Shown here piece by piece: positions 5,101 to 7,949 of a stretch of DNA of 7,949 nt. The notes beneath the pieces are model-generated. The model had not been told where the DNA came from, did no database searches, and saw only the letters and a program-made list of their open reading frames with translations. This DNA comes from Pirellulaceae bacterium. Its GTDB lineage: Bacteria; Planctomycetota; Planctomycetia; Pirellulales; Pirellulaceae. The position numbers and the translations under genes are program-made. Numbering within the stretch: position 1 is the stretch's first letter; each line of letters begins with the position of its first letter. The stretch is taken from the NCBI GenBank assembly GCA_030744095.1, contig JASLRF010000361.1, forward strand, positions 1 to 7,949, read 5' to 3'.

Positions 5101-7949
5101 CTTCAAGGCCTGCAGCGTCGCTGATCCACGCGGATCATACGTGTATCCACCACCTGGATTAACGGCGACGGCCGCACCCAAAACACTGAGCACGTCGAAA
5201 CCAACGACCGTCAGCGTGTCGTTGAGGTCAAGATCGGAGTCGTTTTCCAACACGCCTTCCGTATCGGGAACCACCCGTTCTGCGTCCTCGGTAGTGAAAC
5301 TCACATCGTCATTAGTGACAGGTATGTCGTTCACGCCGGTCACCGTGACCGTAATCGTAGCGTCACTGCTGAGGGCATCTCCCAATCCTGTCTGATCGTC
5401 TGCATGGTAGCCAATTGCGACCTGGCAGGATTCGCCCACCGCCAAACCGTGGAAATTGTCTTGTGGATCGAACGTAAACGACCCATTCATGTTGTTGGTA
5501 AAGTTGTCGGTAAGATTGACGCTCGTCAAGTTCACGTCACACACACCAACTACGGTCGTGGCCGGCGCACCCAATTCAAATTCCAGAGCATTTCCGTCGG
5601 CGTCGCTACCGTCAAACAGATCGGTGGTGATCGGTCCATCTTCGGTCGTCGTGATGCCGATGTCCTGAACTTCCGGCCGGTCGTTCACGCCAGTTACCGT
5701 GACGGTGACAATGGCGACATTACTATTGCTCAGGCTCGGATCGGTGGCCCGATAGCTAAATGTGACGTCGCGGGTTTCCCCTTCCTCAAGATCCTGAAAA
5801 TCATTGCCGGGATTGAAGGTAAATGAATTGTCGCCGGGCGTGCCGCTGACGGCGACCGATCCTTCGGCGGGCTGGGTGGACAAGAGGTCATAGACCAACT
5901 GAGCAGTATCGTTCATGTCGATATCCGTGGCGTCGAACTTCCCCTGAATCGCCGGACCATCTTCCATAACCGGATCGCCCGATACTTCTCCGACGGTCGT
6001 GTGGACGTCGTTGGCCGTTGGGTTGTCATTCACGCCCGTCACCGTAATCGAAACGGTTGCTTCGTTCGATTCGAGGTTCCCCGCGCCATTGTCCTGGAGC
6101 TTATAACGGAATTTGTCGATGGTGCTGTCAGTAACACCAAGTTGTTGCAAGAGGGGCGAACTGGTTGGGTCGTACGTAAACGTCCCGTTGGCGTTGACGA
6201 CAACCACAGCGCCCAGGTCACTGGCGACGGTCAAGGTCGCACCAACGATCGGCGTGGTTTGTGCCTCGACCACTGACAACGTTTGTGCCGGAATATCGAC
6301 GTCGGTATCGTTCTGGCGGACTCCGAGGCCGGAAACGGTCAGTGTGGCATCTTCGCTGGTGGTGTAGTTATCGTCGTTTGCAACGGGGGCGTCATTGAGG
6401 TCGGTCACCGTAATCGCTGCCGTAGCGGTGGCCGTGCTGTACGGCTGAGTACCGCCGTTGGCAACGACGGACACTTTCGTGCCCTGTTGGCCAGCTGTCG
6501 TGCCGGACTGGTCCCAAGCACGGAATCGGATTGTGGCGGTTTCGCCATTGTCCGTGTCGGGAACATAGCGAACTCGGTCTACCGCTCGCAGCAGCAGTGC
6601 GGAGTTGGTGGAAACCGTTCCCACTGGCAGATAATTCGTGTTGCCGTCGAGCAAGTACTCCCATGTCCCCGCCCCCGTCAGACCGCTGATCGCGATGCCT
6701 TCAACGAGCCCCGTTGGGTCGTCGACATCCGTGATCGGGTTGCCAGCCAAACTGGCCAAGATCGTCGTGATGTCGGCACCGTTGTTGTCGACGTCGTCTT
6801 CCGTTATCGTCGGCAGTACCAACGTGGCCGACGTGTCCAAGACGGGGGCATCGTTTACGCCCGTGACGGTAATCGAGGCCACCTCTTCGTTCGCACTGAA
6901 GGCTGTCTCACCGCCGTTGACGTCCGAGTTGCCTGTACCGCCCGGCACGCCGCTGGTCTGATCCCAAGCGCGGAACGTGATCGTGGCAATTTCACCTTGT
7001 TCCTGATCCGGGACAAACCGAATCCAGTCGGTTGCTCGCAGCAATCGCGCAGCCGTACCGTTGACCGTACCCACGTCGACGAAGTTCGTGCCGCCATCGA
7101 TCGAATACTGCCAAGTGCCATTTCCGATCTTTGCGCTGACCGCAATCCCTTCAACGGCTCCGGTATCCTCGTCCGTGACGGCATTTTCAGGATTGGCGGG
7201 AATCGGATCCAGGAGAGTCGCGACGGAGATTCCCTGATTGGAAATGTTGTCTTCCGTGATCGTCGGCAGCGTAAAGGTCAAGCCAGTATCCAGGACCGGT
7301 GCATCGTTGGCATCGGTCACAGTGACAGAGATCGTCTGCATGTCCATGCCGCCGTTGCCGTCGTTGACCATGACCTTCACTTCGTACACGCCGTTTATGC
7401 CGTCGTCTGTCGGAATCTCAAAGTTCGGGGCCGTCAGGAACGCCAATGCGCCGCTCGAACCGTTGATGGTGAACAGTGCCTGATCCGCAGCGCCGCCCGC
7501 GGGCAGCGAGAACGTGAGCGTGTTCGCGGGAAGGTCCGCGTCCGTGGCCGTGACGGTCGTTACGGCGGTTGTGTTCTCGGCAACATTAACCGCGGCCGTC
7601 GCACCGCCGCCATCGGATGTAATAATAGGATCGTCGTTGGCATCGGTCACAGTGACAGAGATTGTCTGCATGTCCGTGCCGCCGTTGCCATCGCTGACCA
7701 TGACCTTCAGTTCGTATACACCGTCTGTGTCGTCGTCTGTCGGAATCTCAAAGTTCGGAGCCGTCAGGAACGCCAATGCGCCGCTCGAACCGTTGATGGT
7801 GAACAGTGCCTGATCCGCAGCGCCGCCCGCGGGCAGCGAGAACGTGAGCGTATCTCCGGCAGCGTCCACGTCAGTTGCCGTGACGGTCGTTACGGCGGTT
7901 GTGTTCTCGTCAACATTGACCGCCGCCGTCGCACCGCCGCCATTGGACG
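2176..7949 (-). CDS. Giant cadherin/VCBS-repeat surface protein with C-terminal dockerin, C-terminal 1923 residues (5' end outside window)
   Basis: The frame is open from the window edge to TGA at 2178-2176. GTG at 7869 lies inside a repeat and is not a start; the frame continues upstream of it as cadherin repeat. Counting residues from the first full codon at 7947, modules are: two cadherin repeats (1-107, 108-217), two long repeats with FRAWDQ (218-368, 369-521), eleven VCBS/Big_9-like modules (522-1737), a type I dockerin (1738-1809) and an acidic tail (1810-1923). Almost every module ends in a variant of VTVTGVNDAP and has Asp-rich turns such as NDxDxD, which in these families bind calcium between domains. 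Lysine is sparse and only two cysteines occur. The likely role is a calcium-rigidified adhesin or extracellular matrix protein; no enzyme motif is visible. No LPXTG, PEP-CTERM or other familiar sorting tail is recognised. The signal sequence must lie outside the window. Confidence 0.93.
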   Translation of the reverse strand, partial: SNGGGATAAVNVDENTTAVTTVTATDVDAAGDTLTFSLPAGGAADQALFTINGSSGALAFLTAPNFEIPTDDDTDGVYELKVMVSDGNGGTDMQTISVTVTDANDDPIITSDGGGATAAVNVAENTTAVTTVTATDADLPANTLTFSLPAGGAADQALFTINGSSGALAFLTAPNFEIPTDDGINGVYEVKVMVNDGNGGMDMQTISVTVTDANDAPVLDTGLTFTLPTITEDNISNQGISVATLLDPIPANPENAVTDEDTGAVEGIAVSAKIGNGTWQYSIDGGTNFVDVGTVNGTAARLLRATDWIRFVPDQEQGEIATITFRAWDQTSGVPGGTGNSDVNGGETAFSANEEVASITVTGVNDAPVLDTSATLVLPTITEDDVDNNGADITTILASLAGNPITDVDDPTGLVEGIAISGLTGAGTWEYLLDGNTNYLPVGTVSTNSALLLRAVDRVRYVPDTDNGETATIRFRAWDQSGTTAGQQGTKVSVVANGGTQPYSTATATAAITVTDLNDAPVANDDNYTTSEDATLTVSGLGVRQNDTDVDIPAQTLSVVEAQTTPIVGATLTVASDLGAVVVVNANGTFTYDPTSSPLLQQLGVTDSTIDKFRYKLQDNGAGNLESNEATVSITVTGVNDNPTANDVHTTVGEVSGDPVMEDGPAIQGKFDATDIDMNDTAQLVYDLLSTQPAEGSVAVSGTPGDNSFTFNPGNDFQDLEEGETRDVTFSYRATDPSLSNSNVAIVTVTVTGVNDRPEVQDIGITTTEDGPITTDLFDGSDADGNALEFELGAPATTVVGVCDVNLTSVNLTDNFTNNMNGSFTFDPQDNFHGLAVGESCQVAIGYHADDQTGLGDALSSDATITVTVTGVNDIPVTNDDVSFTTEDAERVVPDTEGVLENDSDLDLNDTLTVVGFDVLSVLGAAVAVNPGGGYTYDPRGSATLQALKTTSPTEEDTFRVTVEDSQGVRVTETVTISVSGLNDAPVARPDFGATTEDQLLAVGARGVLTNDSDPDAGETNGLVAEPATRLSTKEASVEVFADGSYSYDPLDATPLQALRQGEPTTDTFPYTVIDVNGVRTDGVVSITVTGVNDAPVANDDDANANNTPRDEDHAFTINALDNDTDADLGDTDTLSLIRFDSRSDKGAAISVNAGGEFVYDPRDSVTLQALAANLTTPDTFTYEITDGLGVRATATVSVTVSGVNDKPVAFGDGYTTTEDHQLSVPALGVLANDRDDEGDILTVFSVNGVHSDVGSNIQLPSGARLTLNTNGGFDYDPTTSPTLNALPADATVADSFVYEAFDGFDRSSPVTVVITVSGVNDAPVARDVSFSTNEDTVLAVAAAGLLANDNDVDGDAIFANAFGSVSARGAAIVVNRDGSFQYDPRGVAGLQALSSIQNASDTFTYTISDMKGGVATATATITVQGENDAPIATDDSYRTDEDSKLIVSGQGVIENDIDVDDGDTITVVTFDVTSALGAPVTVNTDGTFTYDPTNIASVQALPFGQSLEDTFTYRVSDTKSQSNQAVVTITVDGRNDAPIARNDTYSVAEDGRLVVSSTDGVLNNPDTGDSDPEGSPLTAERITSPVNGQVSLSAAGGFTYTPNPDFSGVDSFTYRAKDGSISSDLATVTIVVTPVNDDPVATSDNYMVDQESSLTVSAEDGVLANDLDVDGEQLTAEHVAGTGPNNGSLQLAGDGSFTYTPDPGFFGDDTFQYDAVDGSGVRARATVTIAVENIHNWQNPFNRFDVNADGTVSPQDVLIVINYLNDVGPGPVPEGAVGPPFRDVNGDDLVTANDVLVLINYFNSLGQNGEGEFSQSPFDAEGEAPILFLPGMAAGGMTNLPHQTGSGAVSHDHAPAVDALFGHEATPLAFAAKRATEFSIQSVDRQLESVLDDLATDDLATDDLAADVGKAWEEDLLGHDNL
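2179..2520 (-). other. 114-residue acidic C-terminal tail after the dockerin
   Basis: Residues 1810-1923 follow the dockerin. They comprise a short hydrophobic patch (APILFLPGMAAGG), a His-containing stretch (SHDHAPAVDALFGHE), a helix-prone region (AAKRATEFSIQSVDRQLESV) and an Asp/Leu-rich repeat ending in AWEEDLLGHDNL. There is no transmembrane helix and no recognised cell-wall sorting signal. Long post-dockerin tails with a conserved acidic helical end occur, as I recall, in other planctomycetal giant proteins; an anchoring or sorting role is only a guess. Confidence 0.7.
2231..2275. repeat. 15-base in-frame microrepeat, about three units
   Basis: Units at 2231-2245, 2246-2260 and 2261-2275 align at 15-base spacing; the first two match at 13 of 15 bases, the third diverges at its end. 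On the coding strand they give LDDLATDDLATDDLAAD, i.e. an ATDDL pentapeptide repeat near the C-terminus of the giant protein. Such repeats change copy number by slippage without shifting the frame. Confidence 0.8.
2521..2736 (-). other. Type I dockerin domain (residues ~1738-1809)
   Basis: The segment begins WQNPFNRFDVNADG and contains two EF-hand-like calcium loops: DVNADGTVSPQD followed by VLIVINYLN, and DVNGDDLVTAND followed by VLVLINYFN. Asp/Asn stand at loop positions 1, 3, 5 and 12 in both; the second loop has Asp instead of Gly at position 6. The linker between them (VGPGPVPEGAVGPPFR) is typical of planctomycetal dockerins. In cellulosomes dockerins bind cohesins; in planctomycetes the partner is generally unknown, and no cohesin is visible here. 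Confidence 0.9.
2737..6384 (-). other. Array of eleven VCBS / Big_9 (tandem-95-like) modules
   Basis: Module boundaries, set at each NDxP junction, fall at 6384, 6018, 5673, 5319, 4989, 4659, 4323, 3975, 3654, 3330 and 3027. Modules 1 and 4-9 carry the VCBS pattern: ED near the start, VLANDxDxD-like turn, GxFxYDP, then LQAL and DTFxYxxxD. Modules 2 and 3 are a different type with FxxxDxDxN, FTFxPxxDFxxLxxGE and a long acidic loop. Modules 10 and 11 have the tandem-95 form (FTYTPNPDFSGVDSFTY, FTYTPDPGFFGDDTFQY). Each is an about 97-122-residue beta-sandwich by family knowledge. Together they would form an extended stalk. Confidence 0.85.
6385..7296 (-). other. Two ~150-residue cadherin-like repeats with FRAWDQ signature
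   Basis: Segments 7296-6844 and 6843-6385 are 151 and 153 residues. Both start VLDTxxTxxLPTITED and share VEGIAxS, GTWxYxxDGxTN, RxVPDxxxGExATIxFRAWDQ and a final NDAP. They are clearly homologous to each other but diverged, unlike the cadherin pair before them. I recognise this module from giant surface proteins of planctomycetes and other marine bacteria; it is longer than ordinary VCBS repeats because of an inserted region after the N-terminal strand. Confidence 0.75.
7297..7949 (-). other. Two cadherin-type repeats (first one incomplete)
   Basis: The modules span 7947-7627 (residues 1-107) and 7626-7297 (residues 108-217). Both carry VNVxENTTAVTTVTATD, FTINGSSGALAF, a PNFEIPTDD motif and YExKVMVxDGNGG, ending in VTVTDAND. 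The A-x-D-x-D-x-x-x-N-x-L-x-F-S-L and 'FxINGxxGxLxFxxAPNFE' pattern is classic for bacterial cadherin repeats, including the calcium-contact motifs. Their protein sequences are nearly identical. Confidence 0.85.
7301..7949. repeat. 330-base tandem direct repeat (7301-7619 and 7631-7949)
   Basis: The two cadherin-encoding segments align without gaps at a fixed offset of 330 bases, i.e. 110 codons. By eye I count roughly 28 differences over 319 aligned bases, about 91% identity. Positions 7430-7521 and 7760-7851 are identical over 92 bases. The upper copy runs into the window edge, so further copies may lie beyond it. This indicates recent duplication or gene conversion. Confidence 0.9.

Noticed and set aside
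4171..5395. Long plus-strand open frames (up to 200 codons) opposite the giant gene
   Set aside because: They mirror the repetitive coding strand of the giant gene, have arginine-, serine- and valine-biased shadow compositions and no family motifs. The minus-strand frame is far longer and has clear domains.
7867..7869. GTG as the start of the giant gene
   Set aside because: The frame continues upstream to the window edge as an in-register copy of the cadherin repeat, and no ribosome binding site or signal peptide is present there.
7301..7949. CRISPR-like or mobile-element repeat
   Set aside because: The repeats are 330 bases long, contiguous and in frame within cadherin-coding sequence, with no spacers, terminal inverted repeats or transposase.

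Overview
The window looks like a piece of a planctomycete genome, most like the marine Pirellulaceae (Rhodopirellula and relatives). Three things point there: a very large secreted protein built of cadherin/VCBS-type modules and ending in a type I dockerin; a neighbour whose N-terminus is arginine-rich and carries the planctomycetal LEPR-XLL-type sorting motif (VEPLEARVLLA); and moderately GC-rich coding DNA with long acidic, Thr/Val/Asp-rich, lysine-poor products. The assignment rests on these family traits, not on a database search.

Layout. Both supported genes lie on the minus strand and both run off the window. From high to low coordinates: (1) 7949-2176 is the C-terminal 1923 residues of a giant surface protein whose start lies beyond base 7949. 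Its modules, N to C, are two near-identical cadherin repeats, two ~150-residue repeats with an FRAWDQ signature, eleven VCBS/Big_9-like modules, a two-EF-hand dockerin and a 114-residue acidic tail. (2) 2175-1837 is a 339-base intergenic stretch with a good candidate sigma70-like promoter (perfect TATAAT), a small hairpin in the predicted leader and a Shine-Dalgarno-like AGAGGG. (3) 1836-1 is the N-terminal 612 residues of a second secreted protein: LEPR-XLL-type leader, a ~435-residue domain of a recognisable but functionally uncharacterised secreted-protein family, then the start of a planctomycetal Ig-like region. Its stop codon is outside the window.

How they fit together. Both products appear to be exported envelope or extracellular proteins. 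The giant protein reads as a calcium-stabilised filamentous adhesin or matrix protein; the second may be another cell-surface protein. They share strand, but the long gap with its own promoter suggests the second gene can be transcribed independently. No RNA gene, CRISPR array, insertion sequence, phage gene or plus-strand gene is supported. I do not see a clearly new biological system. The most notable items are the recent 330-base tandem duplication in the giant gene, the block-wise arrangement of its modules, a lone cysteine pair in one module, and the dockerin followed by an unusually long tail.
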